NCBI RefSeq assembly: GCF_009663145.1
Contig: NZ_VKHR01000056.1
Location: 24-35,507 of the forward strand
Source of the DNA: Shewanella sp. TC10
Lineage (GTDB): Bacteria; Pseudomonadota; Gammaproteobacteria; Enterobacterales; Shewanellaceae
Direction: 5' to 3'
DNA: 35,484 bases
Positions 25,912-33,536 of this stretch are shown here, in pieces. How positions within the stretch are numbered: position 1 is the stretch's first letter; each line of letters opens with the position of its first letter. The position numbers and the translations under genes were made by a program. The notes beneath the pieces were generated by a model. It searched no databases and had not been told where the DNA came from. It worked only from the letters and a program-made list of their open reading frames with translations.

Positions 25912-26535
25912 GGTCTTCCCTTTAGCTTGGCTTAATTATTATGAGTTTGAGATTTTGCCAACTTACAGACTAGCTTATAAATTTTAAATTAAGCTTAAAT
26001 TAACGATGAAAAAGTTGATAAATAATACTTAACAACAGTTATTCATTCAACGCAACGTAATGACAACTCATTTTATCTAAAATTGATAGAAAAAGAATTG
26101 CTTTTTTGTAATCGGGTATAAAAAATACCCACTATCGTTTTTTGTTATCCTTCTGTTTTTTAATGATAAAAAAATCTATTGTTAATTTTTGTTTTCAAAT
26201 AGATTATTTAATCTGCTTTTCAACTCAAGTAATTCTAAAGTATTCATTTTTGAAAGTTTTATCCCTGTTTTTTATCAGGTTTTTGACTAACTTGTAAAAA
26301 AGTGCGCAATAAAAAAACACTGCTTTTAGAGTGATAGGGTGAACTTTGACAAGAAATGTGGCTATTATGAATATTCAGAGTGGATGTAAAAAGATAATGG
26401 AGTCAGCTGTTTCTGTGCTTTATTAAGGCAAAAGTTGTCTTTTTAGCAAGAATACTTTTTAAAAGTGATGCTTAAAAAAGGGTGTCACTTTGTATCTGAA
26501 AATAAAATGATTTTTACAGAATAATTATAACAATA
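25912..26535. other. AT-rich divergent intergenic region
   Basis: These 624 bases between AbgT and the lytic transglycosylase have many A and T runs and no convincing gene. They hold the AbgT promoter listed separately and a GGGTAT/ATACCC hairpin (26114-26119 with 26125-26130). On the plus strand there is a TTGACA at 26347-26352 without a clear -10. A 19-codon frame at 26367 has no ribosome binding site. AT richness of this kind is often bound by H-NS-like proteins, which is inference. Confidence 0.5.
26022..26050 (-). promoter_or_regulatory. Candidate AbgT promoter
   Basis: On the minus strand TTGAAT (26050-26045), a 17-base spacer and TATTAT (26027-26022) give a good sigma-70 match. The leader would be about 100 bases. 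Confidence 0.45.
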
Positions 26536-27843
26536 ATGAATAAAATACAATTTGTAATCATAGCTTTAGCCATAATTTCTGCTGTTGGATTTTTGCCAAT
26601 GAGCGGAGCATGGGCTGCGCCTCATCTCGACGATAAAGTTAACGCTCAATCGGAGGAAGCAACTCATGAAAAAGCTAAACGGATAATGCAGTCGACTGAA
26701 CAATCTGCATTAGTACAATCTGCATTAGTACAATCTGCATTAGTACAGTCTGCATTAGTCGCGAAAGAGAAAGCTCACAAGTCACTTTCGCCAACAGTGT
26801 TGACTCAAGTGGCGACACCAATAGTAACCACGTCAGCAGTTTCTTCACCTACGGCAGATAAGGCCAAAAAGCATGTTAAGTTAGCCCCCGCTACTGGTGC
26901 ATCATCTTCAAAGCCAATTAAGCAATACCAAAATGTTGAGTCCGTTAAGCCTACTTGGGTATCAAGCCAACAACCTGAAGTTAAACAAGCCGCAAAATCC
27001 CAACAAGTTTTGTTAGCGCCAATTGTCGTACTGCCCACTGAACCTGTAAAGAATCAAGATGTAGAAAGTCGTTTGCATCTAAAACCTAAAAAACAACAAG
27101 TGCTTCATCCAGCCGTGGTTGCTATTCCTGATGATTCCCCCAAACCTATGTTGGTATTACAGCCTAAAGTACTTGTTGCGCCAACAACTCAAGTCGATCT
27201 CAATCAAAAAGCGGCACCTGCCAAAAAAACAGAGTGGGTTAAACCGTTAAAAACAGCTTCCTTTTCGGATTCAAGCCAAACTAAACGCAGCCAGCCTAAG
27301 CGTAAAATCTATCAATATGAACAGGGCGGTATTACTACTTTTTCTAATATAGTGCCTGATTCGACTGAATTTGAAGTCTTGTTATATGACTGTTTCGCCT
27401 GCCAAGTTGACTCACAGGTGGATTGGCACAGTATTCCTCTTTTTGCCTTTAAACATAAAGATTATGTCAGCGACGCTGCCCAGCAGTTTGCATTAGATCC
27501 AGCATTAATCAGAGCGGTGATCCATGCTGAGTCTGCCTTTAATGCTAAGGCGCTATCAAAAGTAGGTGCCATTGGTTTAATGCAATTAATGCCAGCCACA
27601 GCTAAGGAACTAGGCGTGAGTGATGCCTATGATGTGAAACAAAACATTTGGGGCGGCAGTCAATATTTAGCTTATTTATTAGATCGATTTGATAACGATA
27701 TTGATTTGGCCTGCGCCGCTTATAACGCCGGCCCAACAACAGTAAGTAAATACCAAGGCATACCGCCTTATCCTGAAACACAAGCCTATGTAGAGCGAGT
27801 CAAAATACTCTTAAAACGTTATCGCGCTGCACTGCAAAGTTAG
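26536..27843 (+). CDS. Secreted lytic transglycosylase (SLT domain) with pentapeptide repeats
   Basis: This 435-residue protein has a signal peptide (cleavage after SGAWA, residue 27). A long disordered linker (28-255, rich in Lys, Pro, Val and Gln) follows, then a short DUF4124-like segment (KIYQYEQGGITTFSN, from 257) and a C-terminal SLT domain (about 300-430). The catalytic glutamate is Glu332 in VIHAESAFN, followed by SKVGAIGLMQLMP and AAYNAGP, the family signatures. It should cleave murein glycan strands in the periplasm. Residues 56-75 are four copies of QSALV, encoded by a 15-bp tandem repeat. No Shine-Dalgarno sequence is visible. The M28 peptidase gene starts eight bases after its stop. 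Confidence 0.87.
   Translation: MNKIQFVIIALAIISAVGFLPMSGAWAAPHLDDKVNAQSEEATHEKAKRIMQSTEQSALVQSALVQSALVQSALVAKEKAHKSLSPTVLTQVATPIVTTSAVSSPTADKAKKHVKLAPATGASSSKPIKQYQNVESVKPTWVSSQQPEVKQAAKSQQVLLAPIVVLPTEPVKNQDVESRLHLKPKKQQVLHPAVVAIPDDSPKPMLVLQPKVLVAPTTQVDLNQKAAPAKKTEWVKPLKTASFSDSSQTKRSQPKRKIYQYEQGGITTFSNIVPDSTEFEVLLYDCFACQVDSQVDWHSIPLFAFKHKDYVSDAAQQFALDPALIRAVIHAESAFNAKALSKVGAIGLMQLMPATAKELGVSDAYDVKQNIWGGSQYLAYLLDRFDNDIDLACAAYNAGPTTVSKYQGIPPYPETQAYVERVKILLKRYRAALQS
26701..26760 (+). repeat. 15-bp in-frame tandem repeat (QSALV x4)
   Basis: Four 15-base units start at 26701, 26716, 26731 and 26746. The first three are identical (CAATCTGCATTAGTA) and the fourth differs at two bases. They sit in the disordered linker of the lytic transglycosylase. 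The period keeps the frame, so copy number could vary without breaking the gene. Confidence 0.95.
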
Positions 27844-27851
27844 AGGAAACT

Positions 27852-29228
27852 ATGAAACGACAATTACAGTTAACTAAAACAGCTGCATCAGTTTTCGGAC
27901 TGATGTCTTTAATCAGTTTTGGAGCGAGCGCCGCGCCAGCACCTTCGCAAGAAGATCTTCGTTTATACGATATTGCCACTGCGCCCAAAGCCGAACGACT
28001 ACATGATGATGTTGCCAAATTAGTCAGTTTTGGCACTCGCCATACTTTATCCGAAACTGAGTCAGATACCCGAGGTATTGGCGCTGCAAGACGTTGGATT
28101 AAAGATGAATTTGAGCGCATTTCGGCTGACTGTGGTGGCTGTCTTGAAGTGGTGATGGTAGGGGAAACCGTTACTGGTAAACGAATTCCTGAGCCAACTG
28201 AAGTCGTCAATGTATTTGCAATTCAGCGTGGTAAAACTGACCCCAATCGTGTGGTCATGATGAGTGGCGATATTGATTCTCGCGTGACCGACCCAATGAA
28301 TTTTACCGATGATTCACCGGGTGCAAATGACAATGCGACTGGTGTCGCTGGAGCGCTTGAAGCTGCGCGAGTGCTATCAAAGTATCAATTTAACGGCACG
28401 ATTGTTTATGCGGCGCTATCTGGTGAAGAGCAAGGGCTGTATGGTGGTGATGCACTAATTAATTACGCTAAAAAGCATGACTGGCAGGTTCAAGCAGTAT
28501 TGAATAACGACATGATTGGCAATATCGCCGGGATTAATGGGGTGATTAACAACTCTACGGTACGGGTATTTTCTGAAGGTGTCAGAATTGCAGAAACCAA
28601 GGAAGAAGCAAAAGAGCGTTATTTCAGTGGCGGCGAGAATGATTCCGCCTCCCGTAATTTAGCGCGTAATATTAAAGGTTTAGCCGATCAATATATGACA
28701 AATTTAGATGTTATGTTGGTTTATCGTCTCGACCGATTCGGTCGTGGTGGTCATCATTTACCCTTTAATAAAGCGGGTATGCCTGCAGTTAGAGTGATGG
28801 AAACCAATGAGCATTACGATCGTCAGCACCAAGATTTACGTACCGAAAATGGCATTGAGTATGGTGATGTTATTGAAGGTGTCGATTTTGATTTTAATGC
28901 CAAATTGACCGCACTAAATGCTATTAGCCTTGCGTCAATGGCCTGGGCGCCAGCGCCTCCTACGGGGGTGAAGATTGAAGGGATTATGCAACCCGATACT
29001 AAAATTCAGTGGAATGACGATAGCAGTAAAGATGTTGTTGGCTATCGCGTTTATTGGCGTTTAACCACAGAATCAGAATGGACCCATAGTCGCTATGTGG
29101 GTAAAGTGAATGAATTTATAATGAAAAACATGGTCATAGATAATTATCTTTATGGCGTTGCTGCCGTAGGTAAAGATGGCAATACTAGCCCCGTTGTCTT
29201 CCCTGGATCAGCTGGTGCATTTTTTTAA
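27852..29228 (+). CDS. Secreted M28 peptidase with C-terminal fibronectin-III-like domain
   Basis: This 458-residue protein has a signal peptide (cleavage near GASA-APA, residue 27), an M28 zinc peptidase domain (about 45-365) and a fibronectin-III-like tail (about 370-458, PPTGVKIEG to SPVVF). Family motifs are present: PGANDNATG (bridging Asp160), SGEEQGLYG (general base Glu192, ligand Glu193), NNDMIG (Asp220) and a terminal His near 321-326. The first zinc motif, normally GHxDS, reads GDIDS here, with Asp140 in place of His (see findings). AGAGGAAAC precedes the ATG. It is probably co-transcribed with the transglycosylase upstream and the lipoprotein downstream. Confidence 0.88.
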   Translation: MKRQLQLTKTAASVFGLMSLISFGASAAPAPSQEDLRLYDIATAPKAERLHDDVAKLVSFGTRHTLSETESDTRGIGAARRWIKDEFERISADCGGCLEVVMVGETVTGKRIPEPTEVVNVFAIQRGKTDPNRVVMMSGDIDSRVTDPMNFTDDSPGANDNATGVAGALEAARVLSKYQFNGTIVYAALSGEEQGLYGGDALINYAKKHDWQVQAVLNNDMIGNIAGINGVINNSTVRVFSEGVRIAETKEEAKERYFSGGENDSASRNLARNIKGLADQYMTNLDVMLVYRLDRFGRGGHHLPFNKAGMPAVRVMETNEHYDRQHQDLRTENGIEYGDVIEGVDFDFNAKLTALNAISLASMAWAPAPPTGVKIEGIMQPDTKIQWNDDSSKDVVGYRVYWRLTTESEWTHSRYVGKVNEFIMKNMVIDNYLYGVAAVGKDGNTSPVVFPGSAGAFF

Positions 29229-29273
29229 ACCGATTTAATGATTAAGGTTAATGGCTAAAGTTTAAGGATGAAG

Positions 29274-29516
29274 ATGAATAAAAGGATTTTATTGGCATGT
29301 CTGTTAGTACCGTTACTCACAGCGTGTTCCGCACGAACCGCTTCAAATGCAGCCAACGACTTTGTTATTGTTGCATATGGAAATGCTGAAAAGAGGGATG
29401 TTGAGGAGTCTCGCCCCGAAAGTCAGACATCGAGTAATAATACCCGTAAGGATGTCAGTGTTAGGATTTTTAGTGCGATATTTGGTGCTCTTTCTAGGAC
29501 GTTAAATGGCGATTAG
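29274..29516 (+). CDS. Small lipoprotein of unknown function
   Basis: This 80-residue protein has a lipoprotein signal ending in LTAC (Cys18); the mature part is only about 62 residues. The mature start SARTASNAAND is followed by an acidic/Ser-rich stretch and a hydrophobic end (VRIFSAIFGALSRTL). I do not recognise a family. AAGG lies six bases before ATG 29274 but touches the in-frame ATG 29268, so the second is preferred. It starts 45 bases after the M28 gene on the same strand. Confidence 0.6.
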   Translation: MNKRILLACLLVPLLTACSARTASNAANDFVIVAYGNAEKRDVEESRPESQTSSNNTRKDVSVRIFSAIFGALSRTLNGD

Positions 29517-29533
29517 CAAGCTGACTTCACTAT

Positions 29534-29578
29534 ACTGAAGCTAAAAATATTGAAGCTAGAAACATTGAAACTAAAAAA
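29534..29578. repeat. 15-bp imperfect tandem repeat, three copies
   Basis: Three 15-base units (29534-29548, 29549-29563, 29564-29578) follow the pattern ATTGAAGCTAAAAAT with a few changes each. The array lies just after the lipoprotein gene and runs into the left arm of the terminator. Confidence 0.75.
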
Positions 29579-29609
29579 GCCCATATAACTTAAATTATAT
29601 GGGCTTTTT
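29574..29609. terminator. Bidirectional terminator between lipoprotein gene and rlmJ
   Basis: A perfect 15-bp stem (29574-29588 with 29595-29609) has a six-base loop, with A5 on one side and T5 on the other. It lies 57 bases past the lipoprotein stop and 28 bases past the rlmJ stop. Confidence 0.9.
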
Positions 29610-29637
29610 GTTGAGTGCTAAATTATTTAATCGTTAA

Positions 29638-30480
29638 TTATTCTGGCACTTCTAGCTTAACCACGGTTTTGCCGCCACTTTGGCCTAAGCTTCGCTCTAA
29701 ATAATCCAAGGTTTCTTTAGCGGCGATATCTAATTGCCATGGTGGGTTAATCACCCACAAGCCTGCAGCTGTCATACCAAATGCATTATTGTCAGGGGTA
29801 ATTGACTGCTCAATTCTCAGTTGATTTTTAATGCCACTGTCAGCCAAAATTTTCAACATGGCTTCAGTCTGCGCTCTATCAACGACAGGATACCAAAGCA
29901 TATAAACGCCTGTTGCGAAGCGTTTATGAGCCTTAATAATCGCATGGGCGACATCTTGGTAGTCAGTTTTTATTTCATAACTTGGGTCAATCAGAGCAAC
30001 ACCACGACGCTCCAAAGGTGGTACTGCAGCAATCAGTCCTTTTAAGCCATCACCTTTTACCACACGTACATGTCTATCATTCGCAAACTGCTCATCCAGT
30101 GTGGCAAAATCAGTACTGTGGATCTCATGTAATACCATGCGGTCTTTTTCACGCATGTTCATATCTACAAAAGCGGGAGACCCTGGGTAAAAAGCCAGAT
30201 CTTCTTCACCTTGGTTGAAGTGTTTTACATCTTCAATATAAAGCTGCAAGGGTTCTGGTAAATCATCTTTGCCCCACAGCTTAGCGACACCATCCAAATA
30301 CTCACCTGTTTTCTTAGAAAACTCATCGGTAAGGGCATAACCGCCAGCACCCGCATGGCTATCAATGTAAGCCATTGGCTTGTGTTTTTTGTGCATGAGT
30401 TTAAGCACTTGCAGCAACATTGAATGCTTGAGTACATCGGCATAATTGCCAGCGTGATAACCGTGACGGTAACTTAACAT
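29638..30480 (-). CDS. rlmJ: 23S rRNA (adenine2030-N6)-methyltransferase
   Basis: This 280-residue enzyme methylates N6 of A2030 in 23S rRNA. The start LSYRHGYHAGNYADVLKH is the family hallmark. DSHAGAGGY (about 40-48) binds S-adenosylmethionine. The catalytic N6-adenine motif reads DPSYE (Asp165 to Glu169), where E. coli has DPPYE; Ser in the third place is a mild change. It is read divergently from rsmJ, with start codons 139 bases apart, so the two rRNA methyltransferases may share a control region. Confidence 0.95.
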   Translation of the reverse strand: MLSYRHGYHAGNYADVLKHSMLLQVLKLMHKKHKPMAYIDSHAGAGGYALTDEFSKKTGEYLDGVAKLWGKDDLPEPLQLYIEDVKHFNQGEEDLAFYPGSPAFVDMNMREKDRMVLHEIHSTDFATLDEQFANDRHVRVVKGDGLKGLIAAVPPLERRGVALIDPSYEIKTDYQDVAHAIIKAHKRFATGVYMLWYPVVDRAQTEAMLKILADSGIKNQLRIEQSITPDNNAFGMTAAGLWVINPPWQLDIAAKETLDYLERSLGQSGGKTVVKLEVPE

Positions 30481-30619
30481 GAGTGATCCCAGATTATTTG
30501 AACAGCTTAATGCTGTGTAATAGCTGCATTATAAGTTTTCTCAGTCAACAGGTATAGGTATTCACTCTCGTTGGCTTTTGGCATAATAGTCATAATCTTT
30601 TTGAGCCTAGGACAATCCT

Positions 30620-31381
30620 TTGCAAATACCTGTTTTTTTTAACCAACAATATCCTTCTTTAGTTGATATCAGTGAACGCTGGGGTCTTGTGTGGGATAAA
30701 AATGCTGAGTTTGAGTTACGTTTCGAGCAGAACACCTTAACCTTGCATAAACGTGACGAACCAAAACTTGATGGTATTGAAGTGGACTTTGTTTCTGGTG
30801 CGGTGGCCCATCGACGTAAATTCGGTGGTGGTCGCGGTCAAACGATTGCTAAAGCGGTTGGCTTGAAACAAGGTATTTCCCCGACTGTGGTTGATGGTAC
30901 TGCAGGTTTAGGCCGTGATGCATTTGTATTGGCAAGTTTAGGCTGTAAAGTCATCATGGTTGAGCGTCACCCTGTGGTCGCTGCTTTACTTGAAGATGGC
31001 TTACGCCGCGCTTATGAAGATGCTGAAATCGGTGAGTGGATGTGCGATCGTATGAGTCTATTTCATGGCTCAAGCATTGAAGCCCTTGCAGATGCCGCTG
31101 CGCAGTCAGGTGATGAAATTGATGTGGTTTATCTTGATCCTATGTACCCGCACCGTGAAAAATCGGCATTAGTTAAAAAAGAAATGCGCGTGTTTCAAAC
31201 CCTTGTTGGTGCTGATTTAGATGCCGATGGATTGCTAAAACCTGCCCAAGCATTAGCGACAAAACGGGTTGTTGTTAAACGCCCTGATTATGCCGAAGAC
31301 TTAGATGGGGTGAAACCTAGCATGGTATTAGCGCAGAAGAAAAACCGCTTTGATGTTTATGTAAAAGCGGCAATGAAGTAA
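30620..31381 (+). CDS. rsmJ: 16S rRNA (guanine1516-N2)-methyltransferase
   Basis: This 253-residue enzyme methylates G1516 of 16S rRNA. The S-adenosylmethionine site is VDGTAGLGRDAFVLASLGC (about 92-110). The catalytic motif is YLDPMYPHR, and RKFGGGRGQ lies before the methyltransferase core, as in E. coli RsmJ. The start is TTG at 30620 with AGGA about six bases before it; no in-frame ATG gives a full-length family match. In E. coli it follows prlC, whereas here it stands divergent to rlmJ. Confidence 0.95.
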   Translation: MQIPVFFNQQYPSLVDISERWGLVWDKNAEFELRFEQNTLTLHKRDEPKLDGIEVDFVSGAVAHRRKFGGGRGQTIAKAVGLKQGISPTVVDGTAGLGRDAFVLASLGCKVIMVERHPVVAALLEDGLRRAYEDAEIGEWMCDRMSLFHGSSIEALADAAAQSGDEIDVVYLDPMYPHREKSALVKKEMRVFQTLVGADLDADGLLKPAQALATKRVVVKRPDYAEDLDGVKPSMVLAQKKNRFDVYVKAAMK

Positions 31382-31433
31382 GCGTGTCTTTTTTGATGGG
31401 TTAGCCATTGAAGAGTTAGTCGTTTCGCAATAA

Positions 31434-31460
31434 AAAGTCGTCAGGATCTTTAACGACTTT
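31434..31460 (+). terminator. Weak terminator candidate after rsmJ
   Basis: AAAGTCGT (31434-31441) pairs with ACGACTTT (31453-31460) across an 11-base loop, about 55 bases past the rsmJ stop, followed by an AT-rich tail. It overlaps the interrupted small gene on the other strand, so it may be coincidental. Confidence 0.3.
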
Positions 31461-31553
31461 ATTATTAACACTATTACTTTGCTGCTCAGCAATTCCTTTC
31501 GCATCTGTTTGTAGCCCATTCAGTCAGGCTGTGGTATTGGTATCGTGCCAGGT

Positions 31554-31613
31554 TTTTACTTGCCGAACTTTTACCTGTTGGATTTTTACCTGCCGGATTG
31601 TTACTTGCTTAAG
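31554..31613 (-). repeat. 15-bp tandem repeat inside the interrupted small gene
   Basis: Four 15-base units (31554, 31569, 31584 and 31599) follow TTTTACCTGCCGGAT on the plus strand with several substitutions. Read on the minus strand they encode the QVK-rich pentapeptides of the small gene. Confidence 0.85.
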
Positions 31614-31748
31614 TTGAGGGGTGAAATTTGCCTTGTTGTTCCTCAGTGCTGCCTGCCAATCAATCATATTTATGGCTTACATTCCTATGGCCAAAAAGCC
31701 CCTCTCAAAGTTAATGCGAGCTTAGATGCTATTGCCAGTTTGATCTAA

Positions 31749-32141
31749 CACTGGTGATGGCGACGTATAAGTGTGCGGTTTTTCATTTTGCCTAAGTGGT
31801 CTCCCTCTTGTATGGGAGCAATATTGTTATTGATTTTGACTGGCGATTGAGAATGTAAGCAAGTATGTCTTAACTTTATTATTCACTATTGAATTAAATC
31901 GTGTCACAGAAATAAAATGGAAACCTATTTAAGTTATTGTTTTTAATGATTCAAACTTTAATGTTGAACTTCATGTAAGCACGATACGATATAAATAAAA
32001 TCGAGTTTTGTTGGCAAAATAGGCAGCTAAAGTTGTTGTTTTGTAAAGCCGTGCAAAGTTGGCATCTAACAGTGTGAATTTTCGGTGCAAATCTCTAAAA
32101 TTATTAACATAACAAAAAAAGACACCATGGAATCTCGGTTG
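31749..32141. other. AT-rich leader region of the second efflux operon
   Basis: About 390 bases precede the NodT-type gene. No gene is supported. The stretch should hold the efflux promoter, but no strong -35/-10 pair was found. No regulator gene lies next to it. Confidence 0.4.
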
Positions 32142-33536
32142 ATGAAAAAACACCTCACCTTTGCGGTGATTGCTATGTCCTTAAGTGCATTAGCCGGTTG
32201 CACCAGTCCGACATATTTAGATGAACAACAGGTTAAACCTGAGCTGCCACAAACTTGGTACACCAGTGCGGACTCGTTAAAGGAAAACCAACCTTGGGTT
32301 GAAGCTATCGCTACGGATCAATTGCTGGAGCTGGCAAGTATTGCACTTAACCGTAACCAAGAATTAATTCAATTAGCTTTAGATGTTGAAGTTAAAAAGC
32401 AGCAGCTAACGGTGAGTGATTCAGATTTCTGGCCAGAATTAACTGGGTCGTTAAATTCAGGTCGTAATGGCAATAATGACACTGAAACTAACACTAATAG
32501 CCTGAGTTTCGATTTAAATTATGAAATTGATATTTGGGGTAAGTTATCCGACAGTGCAAAGGCGACTAAACTCAATTTATTAACCGCAGAAGCTAACTAT
32601 CAGCAAGCGCGAGATAACCTCGTCGCTGATGTCGTGAGCGCTTATTACCAAGTGGTGACCTCCCAAGAGTTAGTGAAGCTGTACGAGCGACGCACTGAAA
32701 ATGCCAAAGTAAGTTTTGAGATTATTGAGTCAGGCTATTTCCAAGGTCTTAATACGTCATTAGATGTTTATCTCACCCAAAATGAGTTTTATAACGAGCA
32801 ATCAAACTTGTTTGGTCAGCGTAGCCAATTAAATGCTGACATTCGTCAATTAGAACGCTTGTTGGGTGGCTATCCCGCGGCTAAATTAATGGTTAATGCC
32901 CAGCTGCCATTGTTGCCTCAAGGCATCAAAATTGGCGTGCCAAGTGAATTAGTCAAACGTAAGCCGTCGTTGCAAGGCGCTTGGTATCAACTGTTATCTC
33001 AAGATTCGACAGTGGCCTACACCCAAAAGCAACGATACCCCTCGCTACGTTTAGGTGGCAGTGTTGGCAGCAGTGACAGCGACTTTGCAAATTTGTTTGA
33101 TGAAGACTTTAGCTCTTGGTCTGTTTTTGCTGGACTGACATCGCCTATTTTTAATGCTGGTCGCTTAAAAGCCCAAACCGAGCAGCAAAAGCTGATTTTA
33201 AAACAACAAGAGCAGCAATACCTCATCACATTATTTGGTGCGTTTGAGGATGTTGAAAACGCTCTCGACTTAGATGCTAGCTTACAACAGCAGTATCAAG
33301 CGACACTCAAGTCTCAAGATAATGCACTACAGGCAGAAACCCTCTCATTTGAACAATACCAAGTCGGGCTAGAAAGCTATACCACAGTGTTAGATGCCCA
33401 AACTCGTTCGTTTGTGGCGCAAACCTCTGTGATCAATCTAAAAAATCAAATCATTGCAAACCGGATTCAATTGCACCTTGCACTAGGTGGCGATCTTGAT
33501 GCAGGTGTAACTCAAGTTGAAAATAATTATGAATAA
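32142..33536 (+). CDS. NodT-family outer-membrane efflux lipoprotein
   Basis: This 464-residue protein is the outer-membrane channel of a tripartite efflux system. The signal sequence ends in the lipobox LAGC (Cys20), so it should be lipid-anchored. Two TolC-like repeats follow, with LNYEIDIWGKLSDSAKATKLN in the first and SWSVFAGLTSPIFNAGRLKAQTEQQ in the second, both typical of the NodT group. I prefer ATG 32142 because it gives a standard lipoprotein signal; ATG 32127 and GTG 32085 are in frame. The adaptor gene overlaps its last bases, so the two are translationally coupled. Confidence 0.92.
   Translation: MKKHLTFAVIAMSLSALAGCTSPTYLDEQQVKPELPQTWYTSADSLKENQPWVEAIATDQLLELASIALNRNQELIQLALDVEVKKQQLTVSDSDFWPELTGSLNSGRNGNNDTETNTNSLSFDLNYEIDIWGKLSDSAKATKLNLLTAEANYQQARDNLVADVVSAYYQVVTSQELVKLYERRTENAKVSFEIIESGYFQGLNTSLDVYLTQNEFYNEQSNLFGQRSQLNADIRQLERLLGGYPAAKLMVNAQLPLLPQGIKIGVPSELVKRKPSLQGAWYQLLSQDSTVAYTQKQRYPSLRLGGSVGSSDSDFANLFDEDFSSWSVFAGLTSPIFNAGRLKAQTEQQKLILKQQEQQYLITLFGAFEDVENALDLDASLQQQYQATLKSQDNALQAETLSFEQYQVGLESYTTVLDAQTRSFVAQTSVINLKNQIIANRIQLHLALGGDLDAGVTQVENNYE

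Larger units (their letters stand above)
31416..31667 (-). pseudogene. Small gene interrupted by an in-frame TGA, with pentapeptide repeats
   Basis: On the minus strand an ATG at 31667 opens MIDWQAALRNNKANFTPQLK, then repeats of QVK(I/V/T)-type pentapeptides, and stops at TGA (31526-31524) after 47 residues. The same frame then stays open for 35 more codons. These read as plausible protein (LNGLQTDAKGIAEQQ, then VVKDPDDFLLRND), to TAA at 31418-31416. Together this looks like one gene of about 83 codons broken by a nonsense change. I do not recognise a family, and no good ribosome binding site precedes the ATG. The plus-strand frame over the repeat is its shadow. Confidence 0.45.

Noticed and set aside
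26367..26426. Short plus-strand frame of 19 codons upstream of the lytic transglycosylase
   Set aside because: No ribosome binding site and nothing to support translation.
31524..31526. TGA as a possible selenocysteine codon in the small gene
   Set aside because: No SECIS-like hairpin was evident just downstream and the surrounding sequence does not resemble a known selenoprotein. A nonsense mutation is simpler.
31545..31748. Plus-strand frame with FYLP-type repeats starting at a GTG
   Set aside because: It is the shadow of the 15-bp repeat. The minus strand reads as a more natural protein on both sides of the repeat, and no ribosome binding site precedes the GTG.
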